NCBI GenBank assembly: GCA_016219595.1
Contig: JACRLY010000034.1
Location: forward strand, 1-36,366
DNA: 36,366 bases
DNA from: Ignavibacteriota bacterium
GTDB lineage: Bacteria; Bacteroidota; Ignavibacteria; Kapaibacteriales; UBA2268
Direction of reading: 5' to 3'
Both the position numbers and the translations under genes were made by a program. Every line of letters begins with the position of its first letter. Positions within the stretch are counted from its first letter, which is position 1. Of this stretch, positions 23,267 to 33,557 are shown piece after piece. Under the pieces are notes generated by a model. It was not told where the DNA came from, did not search any database, and worked only from the letters and a program-made list of their open reading frames with translations.

Positions 23267-25909
23267 TCAATTAATTAAAATTTTACCTGTTACACAAGTA
23301 CTATTTATATATATAAAGTAAAAATATATGCCGGGTTCAACTTTCGAACAATCTAATAAAGATGGATTAAAATTTATTTTTTTATTTAATATTTTTCTGC
23401 CGTTCATATCGAATAGCATAAACTTTGACGCCATAATATTTTTATTTGTACTTACATAAATTTTATTATTTCCAGAATATTCAACTTTTACCAAATCACC
23501 TGCTGATTCTTTGACATCATCAGGCTTCCTTGTAATAAAATACCATGTTTCCGACCAATTACTCGAATCACCCGAATTCAATGCTTTCACATGCCAGTAA
23601 TAAATTGTATTATAATTCAAATCTTTATATAATATTTTAGTTGAATCAATGTTGTTTGCTGAAACAATAAATGATAAAAAATCAGGATATGTTGACAATT
23701 CGACATTATAACTCAAAGCATTTTCAACCGGCTGCCAAATTAATTCACCGTTTAATGGCACATCTTCGGAAAATATTACAGGTGATAATAGTTTTGGAGA
23801 ATCGAGTTCCTTTTTATCTTCAATAATAAAAGTATTAGTGTCAGACCAATTGCTTTTATTATCAAAATTCAATGCCCTGACCCTCCAGTAATAAACACTG
23901 TCATAATCGAGTTTGTCGGAGCTGAATATTGTATCAGTTATTCCTGTTTCATCAACAATACTCGAATCAAAATCTGTTATCTTTGATATATTTATCCTGT
24001 AATAAGTAGCTCCGGCAATTGAATCCCATCTGAAAATCCCTCTTTTCGAAAAACCGGATTCATTGTTGATTGGGCTTATTAATTTCGGAGTCATCAGACG
24101 GGTTGTAAAATTCCAGGGGTCAGACCAATTACTCTCATTAATTCCATAAACTGATTTCAGCCTCCAGTAATAGGTCGTATTATTATTTAAACCGCTTAAC
24201 CTGAATGTTGTATCAGATATTATTAAAGTATCGATTAGATTTACTGTAAAATTATTATTTCCACACAACTGCATTTGGTAAGCACTTGCATCAGGCACAG
24301 CTCTCCAAACCAAATCTCCTGCTATTGGAATTTTTTTGGAATTATCAGCAGGTGATATTAGAATTGGATTTTGGAAAACCTGGGGTTCTGCCAAAATAAA
24401 TTCTCCGAATGAATTAATACTTGCCTCGAGTGTCCCTTGTGACTGATTGTAAATGGTTGTCAATTCTGAAAAATTTCCACTGCCTTCCTGCTGTCTCCAA
24501 AATATTTTATATTTCCCGGGTGAATCGAGACTGTCAATCCCGGATAATTTGAAAATGATTTTTCCTTCAAAATCATCTACACCATTATTATTTATTACCC
24601 ATCTTTGACTGTATGTTTTCAAAGGTGTAACGTCACTATAAGATAAGTTATGAGGAGCATAATAATGTCTTTCTATAGACACATAACCCGCACCTCTCAT
24701 GTCTTGAGCATTGATAATTATTGATGTATTATTTTCTGAATCGTTAAAATCGAAAATTCCGGGATTTTGTATCAGCATAAGTTTAGATGCCATATTAATA
24801 GGATATCTTAAGGTCTGGTATGACTCGAAATTCCTGACTTCCATTGCCCTTGTTCCATCAGGTCTTGCTTCAATCAAAGTCATTTGCTGATTATTTGTAC
24901 CCCATCCAATAATTGTATTTCCATTTGGAAGTCTCTGAACACTTCCCTGTGACATTGAAAACACTTCAGGAAAATACCTGTATTCCCAAACCTTTCGAAT
25001 AGTTTTATTGATTTCATCCAATTCATATTCTACGGCTCTTGAGTATTTCTGAGGTTTTAAATTGCCATTATCAAACATCAGGAGATTACCGTTCTGAAGT
25101 TTATGAACTGAGTGCTGGTGCGAAAATCCCCAAAAGCCATTAACAGTATCGTTTAAAAATGTGAATTGATTATTCCTGCATTTCTTACCGCCAAGCCTCC
25201 AGATTATTTCACCGGTTTGCTTATTTATTTTAGTAATTTCATCCATATTCCTGTTTGAAATTATCAAATTGCCGTCTGTATCAATATCAATAAAATTTGT
25301 ATGAACCCATGAAATAAGCTGTTGAGTAAGGTCAATTTCATCTGTCGCATCAGTAACATTAAAATGTTCCGATGTGTGCCATTCCCAAACTACATTTTTA
25401 TCTGCATCCTGTTCCTGCAAGGCGTATGACATCAGGGTAGCAGACTGTTTGCCTCCGGGTGATACAGCACTCATATCCACAGTATCATATTCAATTCCTA
25501 ACAATAAAGCATGCCCGTTATTTAAAAGTTTGAAATCATGAAAATCAGTTTCAAGACCATTCTTACATGAAAAGCTATCGACTAAATTTAATTTATTGTC
25601 AATCAGATAAAATTTCTGATTCGCAAAATATGAGAATAACCCGTTTGGCTGATGGCTGAGAGTTCTTGCTGTTACTAATCCCTCGAGTCTCTTTTTATAT
25701 GCAGTAAGTCCTGAATTGTCAATTATTGATAGATAACCGGACTGGTAAGAATCTAATAATATATATCCTGGTGCAGGATTGTCAAGTGCTGTCATAACCA
25801 ATGGATTCCCCGGCTGAGCTTGAGAATTTATCAGGAAAATAAAAAATAAAAAAACAACTATCGTCAGTTTAATTTTTACTAAACTTCTTTGATTCCTACT
25901 ATGATACAT
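23267..25909 (-). CDS. Arylsulfotransferase-like secreted protein, paralog 1 (three FN3-like repeats, T9SS)
   Basis: The 880-residue protein has a signal peptide (ending S-Q-A-Q near residue 32) and an ASST-type propeller (about 35-390). Family motifs are T-D-F-H-D-F, W-V-H-T-N, I-T-K-I-N-K-Q-T-G-E-I-I-W-R-L-G-G, G-F-S-H-Q-H-S-V (261-268), L-M-F-D-N-G-N, S-R-A-V-E-Y and Q-R-L-P-N-G-N-T. E-R-H-Y-Y-A-P-H-N follows in a linking domain. ASST enzymes move sulfate between phenolic compounds through a sulfo-histidine; all the His motifs common to the array are present, though the nucleophile cannot be singled out by eye. Three fibronectin-III-like repeats (about 513-795; N-W-S-D/E-x-W-x-F) and a T9SS tail follow. 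It starts 10 bp after paralog 2 ends, so the two are co-transcribed. Closest to paralog 3. Confidence 0.85.
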   Translation of the reverse strand: MYHSRNQRSLVKIKLTIVVFLFFIFLINSQAQPGNPLVMTALDNPAPGYILLDSYQSGYLSIIDNSGLTAYKKRLEGLVTARTLSHQPNGLFSYFANQKFYLIDNKLNLVDSFSCKNGLETDFHDFKLLNNGHALLLGIEYDTVDMSAVSPGGKQSATLMSYALQEQDADKNVVWEWHTSEHFNVTDATDEIDLTQQLISWVHTNFIDIDTDGNLIISNRNMDEITKINKQTGEIIWRLGGKKCRNNQFTFLNDTVNGFWGFSHQHSVHKLQNGNLLMFDNGNLKPQKYSRAVEYELDEINKTIRKVWEYRYFPEVFSMSQGSVQRLPNGNTIIGWGTNNQQMTLIEARPDGTRAMEVRNFESYQTLRYPINMASKLMLIQNPGIFDFNDSENNTSIIINAQDMRGAGYVSIERHYYAPHNLSYSDVTPLKTYSQRWVINNNGVDDFEGKIIFKLSGIDSLDSPGKYKIFWRQQEGSGNFSELTTIYNQSQGTLEASINSFGEFILAEPQVFQNPILISPADNSKKIPIAGDLVWRAVPDASAYQMQLCGNNNFTVNLIDTLIISDTTFRLSGLNNNTTYYWRLKSVYGINESNWSDPWNFTTRLMTPKLISPINNESGFSKRGIFRWDSIAGATYYRINISKITDFDSSIVDETGITDTIFSSDKLDYDSVYYWRVRALNFDNKSNWSDTNTFIIEDKKELDSPKLLSPVIFSEDVPLNGELIWQPVENALSYNVELSTYPDFLSFIVSANNIDSTKILYKDLNYNTIYYWHVKALNSGDSSNWSETWYFITRKPDDVKESAGDLVKVEYSGNNKIYVSTNKNIMASKFMLFDMNGRKILNKKINFNPSLLDCSKVEPGIYFYFIYINSTCVTGKILIN

Positions 25910-25919
25910 TTTCTATACA

Positions 25920-28274
25920 TTATCTGATAATTATAAATTTACCCTGGTTAAATTTCCCATCGGTAATGAATGTATAGAAGTATATTCCATTTAAAAATTG
26001 TCTTGAATTTATAAAAATTGAATGTTCCCCGGAGTCATAATTTTTACTTTCTGAAAAAGCAACATTGCTGCCAAAATAATCATATATTGATAATGAAATT
26101 TGCTCTGACTTTTCTAATGAAAACCTGAATGACAATATGTCAGCATATATATTTTCAATTATAATATGGTGGTTTTGTTCTGAGTTTTCTACAGATGAAA
26201 TAGCCTCAGTTGTAAAATTCCAAATATCTGACCAGGGACTAAATGCTATTTCATTTTGAGAGCTGACATGCCAATAATAAACTGTATTATTCTCCAGATT
26301 ATTGTAATATAAGTTTGGTGTTTTGAGATGGATTCTTTTAAGAGTAATCTGCTGAAAATCGGGGTCAAGTGCAACCTCAATATTAAAATACTTTGCACCA
26401 TCAACAGTGTTCCATTTCAAATTGCCTGTAACCGGTACTTCAACAGACCCTGAAGCAGGCAATATTAAAACAGGAGCCTCAAGTTCCTGGCGTGGAATTG
26501 TTGTAAAAGTTCTGACTTCGGACCACTGACTTTCTAAAGTATCAATAAATGCTTTTACCCGCCAAAAATATTTGGTGTCATAATCAAGATTACTGCATAT
26601 AATATTAAATGATTCGATGATGCTTGTATCATTAGCTAATTTTGAAAATGAAGCATCCTCGGACAATTGCAGCCTGTACATATTTGCGTTAATTACCGGG
26701 TTCCAATTAAAAGTTGTACTTGTCTCCATATTTTTAGCATTGTTTTCGGGATGAGTTAACATTGGAGTTCCAACCTTTGGTGTCATGCATAAAATAAATT
26801 CACCGAAACCCCTGATTTCAGATTGAAGGCTATTTGAGACTGAATCATATAAGGTTTCTAACGGAAAAAATGTTCCTGAACCTTCTGCCTGTCTTGCATA
26901 AATAACAGTTTCGGCAGGATTTAATTTTCCTATTTCCGATAAGTCAAATTTAATTATTCCATAGAAATCAGTAATATTATAATTATTGATTACCCATCTG
27001 TTCGGATAAATTTCTTTATCTGCAAAATTAAACAGTGTAATATTATGCGGCTTATATGAATGTCTTTCAACTGATACATATCCCGTATCATTTGTTGAAA
27101 GTACATCGATTGAAATACCTGTTTTGCTATTGTTATCATTAAAATCATAAATACCCGAATTCTTAACAAGCAAAGTCTGAGACTGCATTTTATAAACTAA
27201 TCTCTTAACTCTATAACTAACAAAATTGAATATCTCCATTGCCTTACTATTATCAGGGTGAAGTTCAGTCATTGTCAACCACCTGTTATTAGTGCCCCAA
27301 CCAATCAGAGTGTTCCCGTTTGGAAGCCTTTGCACATTTCCCATAGCTGAAGAGTAGGTATCGGGAAATGAACGATACTGCCATACTCTTTTTGCAGTCT
27401 TTTCCACTTCATTAAGTTCATATTCAACTGCTCTCGAAAATGGAAAAGGTCTTGAATTGCCATTGTCAAATAATAACAGGTTGCCGTTTGGTAATCTTGA
27501 CACTGAATGTTGGTGAGAAAATCCGAAAAATCCCCAAATTGTATCATTAACAAATCTGAATTGATTGTTCTTGCATTTAGAACCTCCCAACCTCCAAATA
27601 ATTTCACCGGTCTTCCTGTTAATTTTTGTTATCTCGTCGAGAAACCTTGATGATAGCAAAAGATTACTGTCCAAATCAATTGCTATTGAATTAGAATGTG
27701 TCAAATCAAATCCTGTGCTCTTCAAATCATTTTCATTAATCTGGTCTGTTAATTTTATATGGTCAAACGAATTCCATTCGAATACAACATTTTTATTCTC
27801 ATCCAATTCCTGGATTACATTACCGACAACAGTTGCATCTTTTTTTCCTCCTTCAACTACTGCACTCATGTCAATCACTCTTGTATCAAGCCCAAGCATT
27901 ATAGCATGCCCGTTCGGCAGCAATATGAATTCATGATAATCTGTTACATATTTCCCTTTGCATTGAAAACTATCTATTATTATTTTGCCTGTATCAAGGA
28001 CATAAAATTTTTGATTTGAAAAAAATGTTAGAAAGCCGTTTGACTGCAATTGAACATTAGTATATGTAAAAAAGTTATTATAATTTTTAATAGTAACCGT
28101 TTGTCCTGAATTGTCAATCAAATTCAAATTGCCAGGCAGATAACTATCTAATGCCAGGTAACCTGGCGAAGGATTATTCAATGTAGTTACATACAATGAA
28201 AAAGGATCTACTGCAAATAGATTCAAATTAAATATAATACTAAAATATATAATAAGCTGAAATACCGTTCTCAT
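25920..28274 (-). CDS. Arylsulfotransferase-like secreted protein, paralog 2 (two FN3-like repeats, T9SS)
   Basis: The 784-residue protein has a signal peptide (about 1-21), an ASST-type propeller, two fibronectin-III-like repeats (about 503-686) and a T9SS sorting domain. Shared motifs: T-D-Y-H-E-F in place of D-F-H-D-F, L-T-H-S-N-S, W-R-L-G-G-S-K-C, G-F-S-H-Q-H-S-V (251-258), L-F-D-N-G-N-S-R, Q-R-L-P-N-G-N-T and E-R-H-S-Y-K-P-H-N. The tail reads S-L-S-I-Y-D-Y-F-G-S and G-I-Y-F-Y-T-F. It is the most distinct of the five visible propellers. It is preceded by a 148-bp spacer with TACTTTTG at 28313-28320, and followed after 10 bp by paralog 1; these two form a likely transcription unit. Confidence 0.85.
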   Translation of the reverse strand: MRTVFQLIIYFSIIFNLNLFAVDPFSLYVTTLNNPSPGYLALDSYLPGNLNLIDNSGQTVTIKNYNNFFTYTNVQLQSNGFLTFFSNQKFYVLDTGKIIIDSFQCKGKYVTDYHEFILLPNGHAIMLGLDTRVIDMSAVVEGGKKDATVVGNVIQELDENKNVVFEWNSFDHIKLTDQINENDLKSTGFDLTHSNSIAIDLDSNLLLSSRFLDEITKINRKTGEIIWRLGGSKCKNNQFRFVNDTIWGFFGFSHQHSVSRLPNGNLLLFDNGNSRPFPFSRAVEYELNEVEKTAKRVWQYRSFPDTYSSAMGNVQRLPNGNTLIGWGTNNRWLTMTELHPDNSKAMEIFNFVSYRVKRLVYKMQSQTLLVKNSGIYDFNDNNSKTGISIDVLSTNDTGYVSVERHSYKPHNITLFNFADKEIYPNRWVINNYNITDFYGIIKFDLSEIGKLNPAETVIYARQAEGSGTFFPLETLYDSVSNSLQSEIRGFGEFILCMTPKVGTPMLTHPENNAKNMETSTTFNWNPVINANMYRLQLSEDASFSKLANDTSIIESFNIICSNLDYDTKYFWRVKAFIDTLESQWSEVRTFTTIPRQELEAPVLILPASGSVEVPVTGNLKWNTVDGAKYFNIEVALDPDFQQITLKRIHLKTPNLYYNNLENNTVYYWHVSSQNEIAFSPWSDIWNFTTEAISSVENSEQNHHIIIENIYADILSFRFSLEKSEQISLSIYDYFGSNVAFSESKNYDSGEHSIFINSRQFLNGIYFYTFITDGKFNQGKFIIIR

Positions 28275-28312
28275 AGCATTCTCTCTATAATTAAAAAGAT
28301 TAACAGGTTTTG

Positions 28313-28320
28313 CAAAAGTA
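28313..28320 (-). promoter_or_regulatory. Candidate -7 box for the paralog 2-1 unit
   Basis: The minus strand reads TACTTTTG, matching TAnnTTTG, 39 bases upstream of the paralog 2 start. GAGAG lies shortly before the ATG as a possible ribosome site. No clear -33 box is seen. Confidence 0.4.
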
Positions 28321-28422
28321 TATTATGATAAATAAAATTCCTAATTATTTTTATTAATATAGAAATGCACAGTATAATTAATATTTTATCGAATTATTTT
28401 ATTTTACATTAATAAAATAATT

Positions 28423-31062
28423 TTATTCAAATAAGAACTTACCATAATGAAGTCTGTCTGCAGTAATTATCCGGTAAAAATAAATACCTTTCTCAATAAT
28501 ACCGGGATTAATCCTTATTATTGAAGATCCTTTATTTGATTTATTTTGATTATATGAATATACTCTATTTCCTCTCAAATCAAATAAGTTAAAAATTAAT
28601 CGATTTGATTCTTCTTCAGAATCTATAAGGAGTGTTATACCATCACTTAAATTATTAATTATCATTATTTTATCACTTTCATCCCTAATAATCACATTTT
28701 CATAAATTAGAGTTGTGAAGTTCCATGTCTCAGACCAGGGACTAATACCATTAGAATTTACTGCAGCTACATGCCAGTAATAATTTGTATAATATTCCAG
28801 GCTATCGTAATCTAATTGAGTTGAATCAATTTCTTCAGCATTTATAATGTTAGCGAGGAAATCCGGATATAATGATAATTCCAATTTATATTTCTCTGCA
28901 CCAGCTACAGAATCCCATTTAAAATTTCCTGAAACAGGTACCTCGGATTTATTTTTTTCCGGAGAAATCAATAATGGACTATTAAGTGATTTCTTTTTCT
29001 CAGTAATAAAATGATTTGTATCCGACCAATTACTTTCATTATCGAAATTCATTGCTTTCACCCGCCAATAATAATTATTGGCGTAATCCATGATTGAAGT
29101 ACGGTAGTTAGTATCTGTAATTCCTGTTTCATCTACAATAATCGAATCAAATTCACTTGTTTTCGATATATTAATTTTATAATAAGATGCACCTGATGTT
29201 GAATGCCACTCAAAATCACCCTGTAAATTAAAATCTATTGAATTATTTAGTGGCTTAACAAGAACAGGTGAAGCAAGAATAGTTGTGAAATTCCATGTCG
29301 AAGTCCACTCACTCGTGTTATTTCCATAAACCGATTGCAGTCTCCAGTAATATAATTTGTTATTGTCAAATCCATCAAAACTGAATAATGTATCAATAAT
29401 ATTTGTATCAATAAGATTAGAAGAAAAATTCGAATTTTCAGAAATCTGTAATTTATAGGAATCCGATCCATTGATTTTCCCCCAAACAATATTTATTGAA
29501 AGTGGATTTTTCTTTGAACCGTTATTCGGAGAAACCGGTACGGGTATCTCATATAAAGGTGGTTCTGCAATAATAAATTCTCCGAAAGAAGTAATTTCAG
29601 CTTCAATCGTGCCTGAGGATTGGTTATAGTTTGATGGAAGCTTAATAAAACTGCCGCTTCCTTCATGTTGACGCCAAAATATATTATATTTATCGGGAGA
29701 TTCAAGACTGTCAATTTCAGAGATTAAAAAACTTATTTTAGCCGATAAATTGGAAATACCTTTATTATTGATCACCCATCTGTTCGGATACCAGCTTATG
29801 GGTGTTACATCTGAAAATTGAATATTATGAGGCTCATAATAATGTCTTTCTACAGAAACAAATCCATTACCTGTTTTTGATTTAATATTTAAGGATATTG
29901 CTGTTTTATTTGCTGAATCGGAAAAAGAATAAATTCCTATATTTTGTATCATTAGTAATTTGGAATCCATTTTTACTGGATAACGCATTGCAAGATATGC
30001 GTCAAAATCCCTGACTTCCATAGCCCTGCTTCCATCAGGGAATACTTCCGTCAATGTCATTTGCTGATTATTTGTACCCCAGCCAATCATTGTGTTACCA
30101 TTTGGGAGTCTTTGGACACTTCCCTGAAACATAGTATAAGTTTCAGGAAAAGAATGATATTCCCATACTCTAGTGATTGTTTTATTCACTTCATCTAATT
30201 CATATTCTACTGCTCTCGAATGTTGAATTGGTTTTTGATTGCCGTTGTCAAACATAAGCAAATTTCCGTTGCTTAATCTATGAACCGAGTGCTGGTGCGA
30301 GAATCCCCAAAAATTATTAACAGTGTCATTTAAGAAATTGAATTGATTATTTTTGGATGCTTTTCCACCAAGCCGCCAAATAATATCACCTGTTACTTTA
30401 TTTATTTTAGTTATCTCATCCATGTTACGGTTTGAAATTACTATATTCCCGTCATAATCTAATTCTATCCAATTTGTATGAGTCCAAGGTATTACATCCC
30501 ATGTCAAATCTATATCCGATGTAACATCTGAAATCTGGAAATGTTCCGACGATTTCCATTCCCACACTACATTTTTGCTTTCATCCTGTTCCTGGATTAC
30601 CGAAGAATTTAGTATGGCGTTTGGCTTTCCCCCGGGAATAATTGCACTCATGTCGACTGTGTCATGTTTAATGCCGATTAAAAAAGCATGCCCGTCCGGA
30701 GTTAATTTGAAATCGTGAAAATCGGTGTCACAACCATTTTTTACTTCAAAACTGTCAGTTATTACAAAGTTATAATCTGTTATATAAAACTTGTTCCCGG
30801 AAAAATAGGACACTTTCCCATTCGGCTGTAATTCAAGTGTTATTGAAGTTTGAGATTTATTCAATTTTTTTCTATAAACAATTTGTCCTGAATTATCTAC
30901 ATAACCGAGGTAATCAAGAAAGTAGGATTGCAGAAATATATAACCGGGTGAAGGATTATCGAGTGTCACAACATTAATATCAGTTTGTGAAAATGCTGTG
31001 AAACTTTGATTTAAAATAAGAAAAATTATTAAAATATATAATTTAAAAAAGAAAGTGCGCAT
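28423..31062 (-). CDS. Arylsulfotransferase-like secreted protein, paralog 3 (three FN3-like repeats, T9SS)
   Basis: The 879-residue protein is taken from ATG 31062, one base after the stop of paralog 4; an in-frame TTG at 31074 lies inside paralog 4 and would only add K-I-K. It has a signal peptide (ending A-F-S-Q), an ASST-type propeller with T-D-F-H-D-F, W-T-H-T-N, W-R-L-G-G, G-F-S-H-Q-H-S-V (253-260), S-R-A-V-E-Y, Q-R-L-P-N-G-N-T and E-R-H-Y-Y-E-P-H-N, three fibronectin-III-like repeats (about 506-786) and a T9SS tail. It differs from the other paralogs in lacking the Cys after W-R-L-G-G-K (A-S-K-N-N-Q instead of x-C-K-N-N-Q), and its other propeller Cys is shifted (N-G-C-D-T). Any disulfide joining those two positions in paralogs 1, 2 and 5 is therefore absent or different here. 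Confidence 0.85.
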   Translation of the reverse strand: MRTFFFKLYILIIFLILNQSFTAFSQTDINVVTLDNPSPGYIFLQSYFLDYLGYVDNSGQIVYRKKLNKSQTSITLELQPNGKVSYFSGNKFYITDYNFVITDSFEVKNGCDTDFHDFKLTPDGHAFLIGIKHDTVDMSAIIPGGKPNAILNSSVIQEQDESKNVVWEWKSSEHFQISDVTSDIDLTWDVIPWTHTNWIELDYDGNIVISNRNMDEITKINKVTGDIIWRLGGKASKNNQFNFLNDTVNNFWGFSHQHSVHRLSNGNLLMFDNGNQKPIQHSRAVEYELDEVNKTITRVWEYHSFPETYTMFQGSVQRLPNGNTMIGWGTNNQQMTLTEVFPDGSRAMEVRDFDAYLAMRYPVKMDSKLLMIQNIGIYSFSDSANKTAISLNIKSKTGNGFVSVERHYYEPHNIQFSDVTPISWYPNRWVINNKGISNLSAKISFLISEIDSLESPDKYNIFWRQHEGSGSFIKLPSNYNQSSGTIEAEITSFGEFIIAEPPLYEIPVPVSPNNGSKKNPLSINIVWGKINGSDSYKLQISENSNFSSNLIDTNIIDTLFSFDGFDNNKLYYWRLQSVYGNNTSEWTSTWNFTTILASPVLVKPLNNSIDFNLQGDFEWHSTSGASYYKINISKTSEFDSIIVDETGITDTNYRTSIMDYANNYYWRVKAMNFDNESNWSDTNHFITEKKKSLNSPLLISPEKNKSEVPVSGNFKWDSVAGAEKYKLELSLYPDFLANIINAEEIDSTQLDYDSLEYYTNYYWHVAAVNSNGISPWSETWNFTTLIYENVIIRDESDKIMIINNLSDGITLLIDSEEESNRLIFNLFDLRGNRVYSYNQNKSNKGSSIIRINPGIIEKGIYFYRIITADRLHYGKFLFE

Positions 31063-31063
31063 T

Positions 31064-33418
31064 TTAATTTTCAATAATAAATTTTCCGGATAATAATTGG
31101 TTACCTATTAATAATTTATAAACATAAAGACCGGTAGAATGACTTTGTATATTAAAATTAATTGTAATTTTATTACTGTTATCAGAAATTCCTTTTGAGT
31201 ATGAAATTAGTTCCCCAATCATATCATATATATTCAACTGATATGAACCAGTGAAATTTTTATATGAACTGAATGTCAATATTCCATCTTCATTGGAAAT
31301 TTCAATTCCATTTTTTTGTTCGGATAAATCAACAGATTGAAATTTATCGGTAACAAACATCCATGATGGCGACCACCCGCTTTCATTTTCATTATTCAAT
31401 GACTCCACCCTCCAGTAATGAGGTCTTTCGGGAATTAATCCATTATAATCCAGAGAGGATTCACTTATATAATAACGTTTTAATACCGGCAATGAAAGTT
31501 CGGGGTCAAGGTATACTTCAACATTGTAGTATAATGCACCTGGAACATTTTCCCATTTGAATGAACCGTCCAAAGGAACTAGAGTATCCCTGTCCTGAGG
31601 ATATATAGGTAATGGATATGACAATATATCTTTCGTTCTCGTTGTAAAACTAAAAACCTTTGACCAGGGACTTTGTTCATTATTATTAAATGCCTTTACC
31701 CGCCAATAGTATGTAGTGTTAAAATCCAGATTCAGGTCTAACCAGGTAGTTGTCATATTCGTTGAATCAATAATCTGATTGGAAAAATCAGGATAATAAG
31801 ACAACTGGAATCTGTAACTTGTTGATACTGACATCGTCTGCCACATTAACGTAAATCCAGTTTCAATGTTATTCTCGCCGTTAGGAGGGAATAAAGCAAT
31901 AGGAGCCAATACAGTTGGAACAATTCCTATTATAAACTCGCCTGAACCTTTTATGTCCGCTTCAAAACATTTTTCAGTTTTATTATACCTGGTATCCAGC
32001 TGAGAAAAATTACCTTTTCCTTCATATTCCCTGCAAAAAATAAAATAATTATTTTCACTTATTGCAGTATCGTGGTCTACATAAATCCTTATCGTAGCCT
32101 CAAAATCTGAAATACCATTCCTTTGCAATACCCATCTCTTTTCACCTGTAATTGGCTGAAAAGGATTAGATAATTCAAAACTTAGATTGTGAGGTTTGTA
32201 AAAATGTTCTTCAACACCTACATAACCATTACCTTCAACCTTATTAAATATTATTTTTACTTCCGTTTTATTAGTATCATTTGAAAAATCGTATAAGCCG
32301 GGTTTATCGACATACCGAAGCACAGAGTGAGCCATTAAGAAATTTCTGTAAATCGAATAATTTTGATAGCCGATAATTTCCATCGCTTTAGTGCCATCAG
32401 GTTTTACTTCGGTTGCAGTCATGTTTCTTGTGTTTATTCCCCAGCAAATCAATGTATTCCCGTTTGCAAGCCTTTGAACATTTCCCATTGCTGATGATTT
32501 GATTTCAGGAAATGGTGAATACTCCCAAATTTTTTCAATTGTTTTATTTTGTTCGTCAATCTTATATTCAACTGCCCTCGAATATTCTTTTGGCTTAAGA
32601 TTGCCATTATCAAACATAAGAATATTCCCGTTTGACAACCTGACTACGGAATGCTGATGGGAAAATCCCCAGAATCCATCTATTGTATCATTTAAAAAAC
32701 GGAACTGGTTATTCTTACATTCTTTTCCTCCGAGTCTCCACATTATTTCCCCTGTCTGCCTGTTTATTTTTGTTATCTCATCAAGTATCCTCGATGAAAT
32801 AATTATATTACCGTCAGTATCATAAAATACTGAATTCATATGACAAGCTATAAATGAAGGCTGCTTTATATCAATTTCAGAGGTTACATCTGTAAATTTA
32901 AAATGGTCAAATGAACTCCATTGAAATACTACATTTTTATTTTTGTCAAGTTCCTGCACCACATTCCCGAAAACTAACGCATTTGGATTGCCCCCGGTAA
33001 TGACCTTACTCATATCGACAAATCTTGTTTCTCTTCCAATCAATACTGCATTTCCATTAGGAATAAGTGCAAAATCATGAAAATCACCCTCGAAATCCCC
33101 GACAAGGCTAAAACTATCTACTACAACTAAGTCTCTGTTCATTATATAATATTTATTTCCGGAAAAAAAGCTCAGAAATCCGTTTGTTTCCATATTTAAG
33201 TTGAATAATGCATCAAACTTTTCAAGTGATTTATAGTATACAGGTTCTCCGGCATTATCAATCATATAAAACTGACCAGAAAGATGGGGTGTCATAAATA
33301 AATATCCTATTGAAGGATTATCCTGGTAGGTTACTTCAAAAGGTTTTAACTCTATTGAAAACAAATTCAAATGGAAGCATGCTACTATTACAATTACAAT
33401 AATTAAAAAAAATTTCAT
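31064..33418 (-). CDS. Arylsulfotransferase-like secreted protein, paralog 4 (two FN3-like repeats, T9SS)
   Basis: The 784-residue protein has a signal peptide (about 1-21), an ASST-type propeller, two fibronectin-III-like repeats (about 503-691) and a T9SS tail ending G-K-F-I-I-E-N. Motifs: G-D-F-H-D-F, A-C-H-M-N-S, W-R-L-G-G-K-E-C, G-F-S-H-Q-H-S-V (251-258), S-R-A-V-E-Y, Q-R-L-A-N-G-N-T and E-E-H-F-Y-K-P-H-N. Its propeller is closest to paralog 5, sharing C-H-M-N-S-V-F-Y-D-T-D-G and V-V-Q/V-I-Q-E-(L/I)-D. Its stop is one base from the start of paralog 3, so those two genes are tightly coupled. A 139-bp spacer separates it from paralog 5; no strong promoter match was found there. Confidence 0.85.
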   Translation of the reverse strand: MKFFLIIVIVIVACFHLNLFSIELKPFEVTYQDNPSIGYLFMTPHLSGQFYMIDNAGEPVYYKSLEKFDALFNLNMETNGFLSFFSGNKYYIMNRDLVVVDSFSLVGDFEGDFHDFALIPNGNAVLIGRETRFVDMSKVITGGNPNALVFGNVVQELDKNKNVVFQWSSFDHFKFTDVTSEIDIKQPSFIACHMNSVFYDTDGNIIISSRILDEITKINRQTGEIMWRLGGKECKNNQFRFLNDTIDGFWGFSHQHSVVRLSNGNILMFDNGNLKPKEYSRAVEYKIDEQNKTIEKIWEYSPFPEIKSSAMGNVQRLANGNTLICWGINTRNMTATEVKPDGTKAMEIIGYQNYSIYRNFLMAHSVLRYVDKPGLYDFSNDTNKTEVKIIFNKVEGNGYVGVEEHFYKPHNLSFELSNPFQPITGEKRWVLQRNGISDFEATIRIYVDHDTAISENNYFIFCREYEGKGNFSQLDTRYNKTEKCFEADIKGSGEFIIGIVPTVLAPIALFPPNGENNIETGFTLMWQTMSVSTSYRFQLSYYPDFSNQIIDSTNMTTTWLDLNLDFNTTYYWRVKAFNNNEQSPWSKVFSFTTRTKDILSYPLPIYPQDRDTLVPLDGSFKWENVPGALYYNVEVYLDPELSLPVLKRYYISESSLDYNGLIPERPHYWRVESLNNENESGWSPSWMFVTDKFQSVDLSEQKNGIEISNEDGILTFSSYKNFTGSYQLNIYDMIGELISYSKGISDNSNKITINFNIQSHSTGLYVYKLLIGNQLLSGKFIIEN

Positions 33419-33557
33419 CTCAAGATACCGCTAAAATTATCACATCCTCTTTATCAAATCACATATTCTTTTTTTCCCTTATTAAATCGGTAATGTCATT
33501 TAACTAAATTTCATTACATAATTAATACCTATATTTTATCATAAGGAATATTTTTCC

